Part shown: positions 25,501-37,000 of the stretch, piece by piece
Layout of the letters: every line of letters begins with the position of its first letter
Position numbering within the stretch: the stretch's first letter is position 1
Assembly: GCA_021442155.1 (NCBI GenBank)
Contig: CM038222.1
Coordinates: 109,061,121 to 109,125,120 of the forward strand
Direction: 5' to 3'
DNA from: Cymbidium sinense
Taxonomy: Eukaryota; Streptophyta; Magnoliopsida; Asparagales; Orchidaceae
Length of the DNA: 64,000 bases
Translations under genes and position numbers: made by a program
Notes under the pieces: model-generated
What the model was told of the DNA's origin: nothing
What the model saw: the letters and a program-made list of their open reading frames with translations, nothing else
The model's database searches: none

Positions 25501-25679
25501 TTACGCAATTTTAGGAATTTATCCAAGATAATCCTGCATTTTATATTTTATATCATTCCAATTAGAAAATAGAAGTTTTCTGGTGTGAATCAATGCAAAA
25601 ATGAGTCAATTTGGATAAGTTTTCATTTAAATTTCCCATATTTTTTTAAAAATACCTTTAGTTTTCAATGTTCCCATGG

Positions 25680-26045
25680 CCGCGGGTAGATCCTGGGTTC
25701 ACGGGATCGGCTGAATCATGCGATCCCATCCTTCAGATTGCCAGATGCATTTTGGACAGTCTGATCCCATGGTTTGCACAATCGGACGGCTCAAATCACA
25801 CGTCGATCGCGCGATCCTGGCTTATGGATCGCACGATCTGATCTGGATTGTCTGATTTATAATCGGACAGTCCGGATCAAACCGCGCATCGTGATCTCAC
25901 TATGCACCGCATTTCCCATCGATCGCGGAAGTAATAATCGCAGCGGTGCGCGTGGTGGCGCATGCCATGCGGCACCACGCATCAAATCGTGCGATGCTAC
26001 GTACCACCGTGTTGCCACCTCAACGACGCACGCGGTGGTGATTGT
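25680..26045. other. CpG-rich island within an AT-rich, CpG-poor region
   Basis: The segment is full of CG dinucleotides and GATC/CGATCG words (gatcgcgcgatcctgg, gatcgcacgatctgatctgg, cgatcgcgg). Surrounding DNA for kilobases is AT-rich with few CG. A 125-residue ORF (25774-26151) begins inside it but runs into low-complexity sequence and has no family resemblance. Equivalent patches at 3400-3680 and 12350-12440 are poorer in CG. Confidence 0.7.
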
Positions 26046-26149
26046 ATTAAATAGAAATTTTGGTTTTTCTAATTTTAAAATTTACTTAAATCACCTAAAA
26101 CTTCAAAAAATCATAAAAAAAATAAAATACTTAGTTAACAATTACAAAT

Positions 26150-29100
26150 AAAGGCTCGTTGGATCCATCTTTCCGAGAGGAGTCCAACAAACCAAAAATC
26201 TCCAAGTTCTAATGAATGATTTGAGCATGATTTAAGTTTTAGTAAAAATCAAATTTCATTAATTACTCTAAAAAAATAAGTCTGATTGAACTGAAACTTT
26301 CAGAGGTGGAAATAAGAGTTAAAATACAGCTATCATAAAAATCTCAAGCGAAAAGGACTTTTGGATTGGGAGAAATTAAATTTTAAAATTCAGATTGTCC
26401 ATTTTAAATAAAATAAATCAAATAAAAATCCAAAAATTTACAAAAATCTTCAAAATGGCTTAAATCACTTTAGTTGACATCTAGGACTCTTAAGAAAATA
26501 ATGTGATTTTCTAAATCCTAATGAATCTCAAATAAATAATTAAGATTAAAGTTTAATTAATTAAAAAATTAATTAAAACATAATCTAAAAATAATTTAAA
26601 TTCTAAATCAAAATCAGAAATGATGTAATACCCAAATGATTGGTAATCAAACTTTAAGTCAGAAAAGTATCATGTATCCCTCAAATAAAATGGAATTTAA
26701 ACATAATTGAACCTAATTGAGTTAATGAAATTCAATTAAATGATTAGATTTTTAAATCAAACTCATAATTAAATAAATCAATAAAACTTTAATGTAAAAT
26801 CAAACTAATCTTGTTAAACCAACACCAAGTATTGAATCTTAATTATATGAAACTACTTAACAAATTAAGACAAATTAAATATTAATTAATCTTTAAATAA
26901 ACTAAAAATCAAATTGATTAACAAACTAATTTAACATAATCATTTGATATTAATCAAACTAAATCAAATAAAGTTAAAGTAAACTTAATTAATATATGAT
27001 TAAATCACATCCATTTAGAATAAGATAATTAATTAGCCATTAATACATAAACCTAACAACTAAATCAAACATGCATGAAATATAATGAACATAATAAATG
27101 AAGAAAATCAAACTTAACTATGATTATGAATAATCAAGTTTAATTGAAATAAAAATAAACAATTAAATGACTTAATCTAATCAAATGATAATAACAATGA
27201 CAACACTTTAATCAAGAAAATTTAGGTAAATGCTTAATTAAAACTATCAAATCAAATAAGTCATATATGAGTAAGTAAGTCATTAATCTCTAATTAAACA
27301 AACCTTTAATTAATCTAATTATTTAAAAATTTAATTGTCTTTAATCAAACTTAATTAATTAAGCATCTAACTAATGCAAACTTAATGAATTAATCCATCA
27401 TCTTAATGAATCAAATTAAATTACATTAAAGCTAACTCTTAAATTAAGCTTAAATCAAACCCTTAATTAAATTTAATAATTAATCACACCCCTCAAATAA
27501 ACTAATTATGTTAATCAAATTAATCACATTAAACCTAAGCTTAATCAAACATAAATGCAATTAAATATCAATCAAATCCTAAATTAAACATAAATCATTA
27601 AGTCATTAATTACATCATTAATCTAAATAAATATAAAACCAAATTAAAAATTAAATAAATTTTTATTTAATTTAATAATTAACTTAAACACACTTCTTAA
27701 TTAAACTAATTACCCTTAAGCTAACCAAATTAATCAAACAACTATTTAATGCAAACTTAATGAATTAATCCATCATCTTAATGAACCAAATTAACTTTTT
27801 AAATTAAATTCAAATCAAACACTTAATTAATCTACTATTTAATTTGATCACACATCTTAAATAGGCTAATTAAGTCAATCAAATTAATCATATTAAACTT
27901 AAACTTAATCAAATATAAATGCAATTAAATACTAATCAAAACATAAATTAAACATAAATGATTAAGTCATTAATTACAGCATTAATCTAAATAAATATGA
28001 AATCAAATTGAAAATTAAACAAATCATTATAAATAACATAAATACACTTCTTAATTAAACTAATTACATAATCACATTGAACCTAAGCAAACCCATAGAC
28101 TAATAAAGCTAATCAAATCAAATTAAATTAAATTAAGAAAGACTCTCATCAATTTAATATGTAATCAAATCAAATCTCATTCAACCTACTTAAATAAGAT
28201 GAACTAATTAATTATCCAATGTATGAAATCAGAATATAAACCAAACTTTGATAAACATGATAAATGGATGAGATTAAAAAAAATCCTAATTACAAAGAAT
28301 CAAACTCTAGTAAAAAATAAAATAAAATCTCAATTAATCTAATCCAATCAAACTACAAATAAATGAACCATAATCAAATCAAATAAATATAAAATTAAGT
28401 CATATAACCATAATCAAAGAAAAAAAAATTATATATTAATTTAAAAGGATATTGAGTTATCAAGATTTAATTAAACCAAAACATCTAATCTAAATTTAAT
28501 CAATCAAAAACACATGGATTTAAACAAACTTAAACTTCATTAAATATCAAGGATATTGAATTATCAAGATTTAATTAAACCAAAAAGTCTAATCTAAAAT
28601 TAATCAATCAAAAACACATGGATTTAAACAAACTTAAACTTCATTAGAGATTAAGGATATTGATTTATCAAGATTTAATTAAACCAAAATGTATAATCTA
28701 AAATTAATCAATCAAAAACACATGGATTTAAACAAACTTAAACTTTATTAAAGATTAAAGATATTGAATTATCAAGATTTAATTAAATCAAAACATTTAA
28801 TCTAAAATTAATCAATCAAAAACACATAAATTTAAATAAACTTGAACTTCATTAGATATTAAGGATATTGAATTATCAAGATTTAATTAACCCAAAATAT
28901 CTAATCTAAAAGTAACCAATCAAATACCTAAATAAACTCAAATTCTAAATTCTAAATCAAATCAAATGAATTGCACAAATTCAAATGGGCTAATTAAGAT
29001 ACTTAAAGACCTTAGTTAGACTCTTTAGGAGTTAGGATGTGGAATATGGTGAGTTCTGTCTACAAATGGAATTCAATCTACTCTTCATTTTTGAAAACCT

Positions 29101-29220
29101 AAACATCATTTTAACCAAATAAAAGTGAAAGAAAAATGAAAAATAAATCATTAAATCATTTAAATTAAAATCACCCAAAGGTAAAATTTAACAAATCCAA
29201 ACTCCAAATTGAAACTTAAA
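26150..29220. repeat. A-rich desert with internal duplications
   Basis: Sequence of aatcaaattaaa words. A ~355-375 bp direct duplication is seen: aatgcaaacttaatgaattaatcc at 27373 and 27748, and cacttcttaattaaactaattac at 27691 and 28045. A 104-bp array occupies 28445-28928. No coding. Confidence 0.6.
28445..28928 (+). repeat. Exactly phased 104-bp tandem array, 4.6 copies
   Basis: Copies start at 28445, 28549, 28653, 28757 and 28861, every spacing being exactly 104 bases. Each starts aaggatattga(a/g)ttatcaag and ends in cttaaacttcattag/a-at-like sequence. Substitutions exist between copies but no length change across the first four. The fifth copy breaks off near 28928. Confidence 0.93.
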
Positions 29221-29520
29221 CTAAAGAGGCCTAGTAAAGTCTTGCCACACAAGCCTTAAGCACATACATTAAATACTAAGTCACCACTTCTAGTGCTAAG
29301 TTAGGACATTGTATGTATGATATTGTGTTTTATTTTATGATGTAATATTTTAGACTAGATGTTATGATGTATGCATCATAGACTAGATGGTAGACTGTGA
29401 TTAGCTTAATCATATTTTCTGCAGGGGGTTGTGTTATAGGGGCTGCTATAATAAAAAATATTTAAATACTTTTTCTTTGCAGGTTTCTTAACCCCTAAGC
29501 GTAACTCATGTTAGGACATG
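29220..29520 (+). repeat. Repeat shared with 62070-62340, with a splice-like boundary
   Basis: Shared blocks in the same order: gtcaccact, gatgtaatattttagactag, cataTTTTCTgcagggggtt, gctataataaaaaatatttaaa, tttgcaggtttcttaacccc. The sequence has a TATA-like stretch and a pyrimidine tract ending in AG. In the other copy this is directly followed by a module M, which suggests it normally lies 5' of the module/AC-arm unit. Confidence 0.6.
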
Positions 29521-30575
29521 TGGGCTTGGTTACCCATGTGTGGACTAATATTTATTTTGTAAGTGTAGCTAGATTTACTTTTTCTATTTTTAATATAATT
29601 TTGCATTAGAAATTAGGATTAGAGCTATGGGGGATTAAGAAGAGTAGTGGCTAGAAGGCTTAGTCCCTTGGGTTCCCTGTGATGCCTTTGGAGCAAATCA
29701 ATCAAAAGAAAGAGAAGGAAGAAATGAATAAAAGAATACCCCCATAACATGTATTATTTTTTTTGTAATCCAGGTTGTATAAGGGTAGAGCTCGGCTACC
29801 CATCTTTTTTTCTCTTTTCGAGGTGTATGGCGGAGCCTGACTACAGTGGTCTTTTATTCTTTTACAACAGTCTATAAAATTATTTGATGTTGTGTTTAGA
29901 TTGTGCACTAGAATAACATGCTTTTCATAGTTTCTTTATGATTGATATTTGAATGTGTGGCTTGGATGCGGTAGGCTCTTAAGATAAAAAATAATTTTTC
30001 TACCTCAATTAATAACTTATAACTAAAATTTTAAAATAACTCATAATCTCACATAAAAGCCTTGGAATTAAATCAAGATAACAAAATATTTAGCAACCCC
30101 TTAGCTGGATGAATGAATATATAATATCATGCATGTCATATTCTTCTACTCTTATTAAAAGGGGGCTTTCATCTATGCCAAAGAATAAAAGCTTAACCTA
30201 TGAGAGCCTTTGATGGAAGAATACCTCTTTCTCTTTTGATTTGGCCCATAATCAAGTTCTCATGCACTTAGGCATACAAAATTTCATAGTCTGTGTCAAA
30301 ACAAAGAGTCCAAAAGAATCAAATAAATTTGATAAAATTTGCATTAGATTAAGTCATGAATTCATACCACTCATGCTCTAGTCTCTTAGGGAGTGAGTTT
30401 AAGGACTTTATCTCTTTCTAAATATTAACTACCCTAACCATCTTGCAATACATAAGACTTGTCCACATGGATTTAAAACGTAAGAGGTGTTAGTTGGGGG
30501 GTCACTCCAAGCGGTTATAAGTCTAACAGTCGAGTGGTTTTGTTCTCTCTTATGGAGCTAAACCATATACCCATT
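29520..30575. other. Unassigned spacer between repeats
   Basis: No recognisable gene. A 68-residue minus ORF (29702-29908) has no family resemblance. Confidence 0.3.
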
Positions 30576-31283
30576 TTTGTCTTAGATTTAGGTTGTGTTT
30601 TAGCCCTCGCTAAAGCTCCCTAGACTTAGGATCCGAGGTAGTGTTTCCTTCGAGCTACATCCATAAATCCTCACCTTTTAGATATTTTCACATTCTTATA
30701 TTGTGGGATTATAAGCCCTAGTATTCTAATAAAATGTCAACTCAAATAATTAACTCTCTTCAATTTCAAAATTATAAAGCCCAATCATAGGATATATTAG
30801 AATGCTCACTGGGCCTCTTAGTATCATGATCATTTCCTATCCATCTCTCTTTGACTTCTAATAATAAGCCTTCTTCTAAATCTATCATATTTGGTTTTCT
30901 AAAACAACCAATCCTTTGATAGACTTAACCTTGAAATCTTTGGAGACCCTAATTTTCTACTTTAATCGAGAGTATTCTTAAAGAATTCTCATTCCTTAAG
31001 ATGTAATTAACTATGGGAGCTTGCCTCCATAGGGAACTTAACGAACTCAGCTTAAAATAAATTATACTTTACTTTTTCATATAAAGTAGGGGAAAGATCT
31101 CTGATATATTCGAAGACTCATCATGACTTAGGAGTTTTTATTAGATGATTAGGTCCATTATATGGTAGTGATTTCTATCTTTCGAGATATTACATCATTC
31201 CTTAATATCGTACTCGACCACTTCAATAAGTACCCCCTAAGATCTATGTGGTGTCCCACCTCTCAAAAATAAACACCATAGTT
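30575..31283 (-). repeat. Family H repeat, copy H4 (reverse orientation)
   Basis: The reverse complement aligns along about 700 bases with H1: gggacaccacat start, gatctttcccctacttta, aagttccctatggagg, agttaattacat, actctcgattaaag, ggagctttagcgagg end. Stems on the + strand: cttaaagaat / attccttaag (30977-30986 / 30991-31000, one mismatch), ctatgg(g)ag / ctccatag (31011 on), tacttta / taaagta (31065-31071 / 31082-31088). Confidence 0.75.
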
Positions 31284-31540
31284 ATGTTTAAGGTTAAGTT
31301 TGGTTTAGAATCCAATTGGTAAGTGTGAAGATTTGGGTTAATTGGGCTAGATAGGGTCCATTAGTCTAATGATTTAAACTTAGGGTTGAGTTTGTTGAGT
31401 CTTTAAGTCTGCTTTGGGCAATCCTCTTAATCCTTAGAAGTGTCTTAGTATTTAAGTGATGGAACATTAGTGTCTAGATTGAAATCCTAGGTCTAAGAAG
31501 TGCTGGATATTAACCTCGCTAAAAGTGAGATCAACAACTA
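31283..31540 (-). repeat. Short GT-rich remnant and reversed module M5
   Basis: 31290-31430 is GT-rich. 31430-31530 read in reverse matches M4 (gatctcacttttagcgaggtt, tctagacactaa, taagacacttctaaggatta). It directly adjoins H4. Confidence 0.6.
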
Positions 31541-31919
31541 TGAAAGAAAATGTTAAAGAAATGCGTGGAGGAGCTAAGAATAATATTTCTTTTAATGTCA
31601 AGTAGGAATGTAGATTTAAGAATTTTAAAATTATTTTTGTCTTAAATTGACTTGTGGGAAATTTGTCAAATAAAAAAATAAGAAAGATATTAGTTCAAAT
31701 ATGGATTTTGGATGTGTTAGGAGGAATCCAAAGTCAAAATTTTAATATCACTACTCTATTATCTCATTATTTCATCTCTTAAAATTATAATATATGTAGC
31801 TTTATTTATATATGGTATAATATTATAAAAAAACTAAACCATTATATTTCAATACAAATTAAATTCATTTGAATTTTATAGTTATTGAACTTACTTTAAT
31901 GCAAATATAATATAAAAAT
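31540..31919. other. AT-rich spacer before RTE copy C
   Basis: No gene or repeat partner recognised. Confidence 0.3.
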
Positions 31920-33783
31920 ACAATAACAACAATAGCATGCCTTTATCCCACTACGTGGGGAATCATTTTTCCCCATTGTGTCATATTAAATATCATATTC
32001 TCATTTAAGCCTAAAAAAATAAGGTATGTTATCATACTTTCTAACTATGTCATTTTAGGTATGTCTCTACATTTCTTAACATAGTCCAAATTTATTACAT
32101 TTACTCTCCTAACAAAGTCATTGGATGATCGACGGTTTATGTGACCAAACCATCTAGGGTAATTATCTCTAATCTTATTTGCCACTAGAGCTACTCCAAC
32201 ATTATCACGTGTATATTCGTTTCACAGTTTTGCAGGAGCATGCATTTGGTTGGTTCAGTTGGATTATATGTTAAACCAAATAAATTGAACATATTAAGTA
32301 CAAATAATATAACCAACTAATTACTGTACAAAATCAAATTAATCGAATTAAATAGTACTTTCGTTTACTCAATTCAATTTTTGGTTAACTAACTAACATA
32401 TACATATTAAATGAATGAAAGAGTATTAGTAGAAAAAGAAAAAAAAATTGATAGCATCACCTGCTAATTGTAATTTTTCTTGCCAATAATTCGACAAAAA
32501 ATATAAATGTTTTTTAGCAATAATACATTTATTTTAGGCATTGCAACAAAAAATTGAAAATGTGTTTTTATTTAAGACACCCCAACCAATTACAAGATAC
32601 CTTGCAAAAATGTAAGCAAATAGTATGTCATTCAGTCACTAAGAACATCAACATAGAACCCACCCTAGCTACATTAAAAATGAACCATGGATGCATCTAT
32701 AAAGGAGAAATTAAGAAGGGTATGATGATTTTTATGTACATAATCTCAATGCATATACATGCAAAATGGAAAAACCTAAACCTTTAAGTCCTACCCTGAG
32801 TACATTCCACTTAGTCCTCCTCTTTGACTCCACCCTCATATAACACCTCCGCATGACAAGTGAGAGGTTATGATAGAGCACTAAGAAAAAAAAAAAGCAA
32901 GGGTGAGGATGAGAATAGATGAATGGGCTCTCGCCTCTCGGAGAGTCAGAGGCAAGGTGCTCTTCGCTTATATGTTGCGTGAGTTGCTAGGGTAGAAATG
33001 TGGAAGAAAGAACTAAGAAGAGCCGAAAAGGGGCTAATATAAAAAGTCTATTCAATGAAAATCACGGGTCGTGGCTAATAATTAGAAACAAAATAAAAAA
33101 TCAAATAAGGCATGGGCCATGGGCTAGTGAGGCCATGAACCACTATTTTGTTTTTAAATTTATCCTATTTTTCTAAATAAAAATAGTACCAAAAATTGAA
33201 AACCAAATTCGTTAGCAATTATATCCAAAAATTGAACCATGATTTTTCAAATCTTGCTAAATTGTCCAAATAATTTCAATTCGGTTCAATTTCACAATTC
33301 AAACCAACTAATGCACACCATTAGCATTTTATCTCTAAGAGTAATGCCGCTCATCTACTTGAGCATTCTCATCTTTGCAACTCTTAACTTAATTTTATGC
33401 TTCTTTTTTATTGGCCAACATTCATCACCACAAAGCATCGCAAGTTCATCACAATTATATAAAATTTTTTCTTAAAGAAGTGTCACATAACAAGCCTAAA
33501 TCATTCCTCCTCTCCAACTATCCAACTTGAATTCTACTAATAATATCCCCATCTATTTCACCATTGCTTTGAGCAATAGACTCGAGATATCTAAAATATT
33601 CACTCTTTTAAATGACTTGATCATCCATTATCAAAATCTCATCATTAAATCTTCTATAATTAAAATTACACTTCATATATTTTTTTGTAGATCTACTCAA
33701 AATGAAAGCCTTTAGACTTTAAAGCAATCTCCATATTTAAATTTTTCTTGAACTCTCTCTTGTATCTTATCAACAAGAAAATT
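31920..33783 (-). mobile_element. RTE-clade LINE copy C, 3' fragment split by a 1.1-kb insertion
   Basis: 31920-32222 matches the 3' tail of copies A and B (aacaacaat, then the cctttatcccacta tail). 33321-33783 continues the same element from the 'agcattttatctctaagagtaa' region into the coding region for [12 protein letters not shown] and DKTRE. The part between (32223-33320) has no counterpart in A or B. The fragment ends near 33783, right next to the reductase promoter. Divergence is greater than in A and B. No clear target duplication was seen. Confidence 0.82.
32223..33320. mobile_element. Unclassified 1.1-kb insertion inside RTE copy C, imperfect inverted ends
   Basis: Comparison with RTE copies A and B defines this as inserted sequence. 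Near its left edge is tgcatttggttggttcag (from about 32241); near its right edge the reverse complement reads tgcattagttggtttgaa. These imperfect terminal inverted repeats suggest a non-autonomous DNA transposon (hAT- or other MITE-like). The longest ORF (32554-32787) is not recognisable. The interior is A-rich with a GC-richer patch at 32920-33010. Confidence 0.5.
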
Positions 33784-34046
33784 TGATGTATTATATATCT
33801 AATATTTAAAATTTGATATTTATAAAGATAATATTTTTTATGAATGAAAAGATGTAATTTATTTAAATAATAATATTATTATTATTTTTAATATAATAAA
33901 AAATATTTGAGTATTATTTATATAAATATAAAAATTTAAATATTTGACAGATAAATATATCAGAATTATGTGCTCCCAAAATTATAATAGGCGTATGTTA
34001 ATAGGCGTATGTTGACCCAAATTTTGATAATTTTTCTACAAATTTC
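33784..34046 (+). promoter_or_regulatory. Proximal promoter and 5' leader of the thioredoxin reductase gene
   Basis: Only about 260 bases separate the end of an RTE fragment (33783) from the start codon. The interval is AT-rich with a TATA-like tatataaata at 33920-33929. A 14-bp perfect tandem duplication (33986-34013) and a W-box-like TTGACC (34012-34017) lie close to the ATG. The transcription start is not visible; the TATA assignment is a guess from composition and distance. Confidence 0.45.
33986..34013 (+). repeat. Perfect 14-bp tandem duplication upstream of the reductase start
   Basis: The unit aataggcgtatgtt occurs twice with no gap (33986-33999 and 34000-34013), immediately before TTGACCC and 33 bases before the ATG. 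It lies in what is probably the 5' leader or core promoter. Confidence 0.9.
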
Positions 34047-37000
34047 ATGAGCTTCTGCGCGAAGCTCCTCTCTCTCTTCAAGAAATCCCGCTATTTTTCT
34101 GTTGCCGCCACCATGGTCTCTCTTTCCTCCATAACCGCCGACCCGCTGCCGGCAAGCTCCTCATCCTCCGCCATGAGTGACTCTCACAAGACCATCCGCT
34201 CCCGCATCTGCATCATCGGCAGTGGTCCAGCGGCCCACACTGCGGCCATTTACGCCGCTCGCGCTGAGCTCAGGCCCGTCCTCTTCGAGGGATGGATGGC
34301 CAACGACATCGCAGCCGGCGGCCAGCTTACCACAACCACCGACGTTGAGAACTTCCCTGGTTTTCCTGAAGGCATTCTAGGGTTTGAACTCATGGACCGT
34401 TGTCGCGCGCAGTCCGTCCGATTCGGCACCGAGGTTCTCTCTGAGACGGTGACTTCGGTTGATTTCTCCTCCCGTCCCTTCCGCGTTGTTTCTACCTCCA
34501 CCGTCGTGGAGGCAGACGCCGTCATCGTAGCCACAGGAGCCGTTGCTCGTCGCCTCTACTTCCCCGGCGCCGATGAGTTATGGAACAGGGGAATCTCAGC
34601 ATGTGCAGTCTGTGACGGTGCGGCTCCTATTTTCCGGAACCGCCCCATTGTGGTTGTTGGTGGCGGCGATTCAGCCATGGAGGAGGCAAATTTCCTAACC
34701 AAGTACGGATCCAGGGTTTACATTTTACATCGCAGGGACACTTTCAGGGCGTCCAAGATCATGCAAGCGAGGGCATTGAGTAATCCTAAGATAGAGGTGG
34801 TATGGAACTCGGAAGTGGTGGAGGCTTATGGTGCTAAGGACGGAGGTCCTCTCAGTGGGGTGAAACTGAAGAATATTGTCACTGGAGATATTACTGACTT
34901 GGCTGTGTCTGGCCTGTTCTTTGCAATCGGACATGAGCCGGCAACGAAATTCCTTGAAAAACAACTGGAGCTTGATTCAGATGGCTACGTTGTGACAAAA
35001 CCTGGCACCACCCAGACCAGTGTTAAAGGAATTTTTGCTGCCGGAGATGTGCAGGACAAGAAGTACAGGCAGGCGATCACTGCAGCTGCATCTGGTTAGT
35101 CATGAATTTGATTTTTGATTCTTCCTTTTTTATTTATGCAAATATATTATGACACCTATTGGCCTAAGGATACCATGTTCTTCTGCAAAGCTGATGCACC
35201 ATATGATTTCTCTTGTTGAAAAATGATTGAAGTTGGCATTTGGTATAGTAAATTGAGAGAAGAGTTGGCATTGTAGCTCATTTGCAAGTTATGGAAAAGT
35301 TTCATTATTAGAATAATAACATATATTGACATTCTTTGAGGCACTATTATGAGTCAATTTTTTATACACGAATTTATGGCTATTAGATTGCCCTGCTTAT
35401 GATCATGTTATATTACAAAGTAACACTATGTTTTTTTGCAATTCTTTGGAGCTTAGGAATAGGTAACCATCACAGAAGCTTCATGGTTTAAGATCTTGAC
35501 ATTTATTGCTTAGATATTTCTTCTACAATTTTTATCAATATTTTTAACACAAAGCCTAATGAGTTTTTTTGTGCTTTGGAACAATTGGTTGTAAAGAATG
35601 CTGACACTATAGCCTTAATCGAAAGTTTTCTCTCAGTATTGGGAGGGGTAATTAACTATAGGTGCTTACGCCTATAGAAAACATAGAACCAGATCTAAAG
35701 TCCTCACAAAATGAGAGTGAAATCTCTGGGTAGTGTCTTATCTACTATTTCATCCGCCTTTTGAAAGTTTGACCGATTTTTAAATCAAACTCTCTTAATC
35801 GAGAGGTCGGTGGTAAATTTTCGGAGCACACAGTAGGCTGATATTTCTTTTTCAACTCTTTTATCATCTCGCCACTTAAGATTACATTACCCAGATCAAA
35901 TTTTAGATCATATTATCACTACATCTGATGTGGGTGTTCAAAGGTTTCTAGTTCATTGGAAAGGTCTTTCTCTACTCGAAGATTCATGATTTACTTTCGA
36001 TGGGTTGCATCAGTTGAACATAAAATTAACATAAGAGTACCTGTATTTTTATTCTCTAGAAAAAAATCTTTCAAGGCTAAGTGCTGATGCAGGGCATCAT
36101 TATCACCGTCGTTGATATCATTATTGTAGAATTTAAACTTATGTATTCAATTTAAATAAGAGTATCTTGAATTCATTAATTTTTGTTACTTCAAGTGCAA
36201 TGGGGTTGGAACCCGTACCTCATCAAAACCCTTATTTTTGTGTTCGATTTAGGAGATTTTGAGATGAGGAATAATTGCCAATGTCATTTGAAGATTGCAA
36301 GCACCAAGGATTATATAGATGACATTTGTGGTGATACCACTTGACTTCTAGTTATCTTTTGTAATCCATACTTGCATGATAGGTATGTAATGATGTATCA
36401 TCATCTTTGCCATTGATATATGACTAAGGATGAGATGATGTTTGTGGTAAATATCTATGAATACTAGCAATAGATGTTGTGATTATAGGTCAAGTTGGTA
36501 AACTTTAAAACATTGTATAAAAATTTTTAGTTTTGCTTATCAAATTCATTATAAAAAAAGAAACGAGTCTTGCTCTATTTGCATTAAGTGAGCATGGAGA
36601 TGTGCAATTGCAACAACTATTGGAAAAATATACGTCGTTCATCTTGGAGTTATAGGTGTTGCCCAAAAATGATGTATAAAACATGATATCTAGTTGATCA
36701 TTGAGGTATCACTATCAACCCTTTCAATGCATTGGAACTCTATATCCATAATAAAGAGATAAAAAGCATGTTACAGAGTTTTTGGGGAATGAAGTTATTC
36801 ATTCTATCAATTTGTCTTGTGAACCACTAGTTATGGTTTCAAATCAAGATGACACATGAAGACTATGTGTTGACTATCATGCTCTTAATAAAATAATGAT
36901 ATAAAACTATTATCTTTGTCATGTTAACATGACTTTTTAGAATGATTGAAGCTTGCAATCATCTTTTACTAAGCTGGATCTCAACTTTGGCTATTATTAA

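Noticed and set aside
25774..26151. 125-residue ORF starting in the CpG-rich island
   Set aside because: Stops are simply rare in GC-rich DNA; the second half is low-complexity and no domain was recognised.
28445..28928. CRISPR-like regular repeats
   Set aside because: The repeats are contiguous 104-bp units without unique spacers, in a plant genome; this is a tandem array.
32554..32787. 77-residue ORF in the 1.1-kb insertion as a transposase remnant
   Set aside because: No transposase motif or similarity recognised.
34250..34964. Minus-strand ORFs of 94 and 79 residues
   Set aside because: They are opposite-strand shadows of the GC-rich reductase exon.
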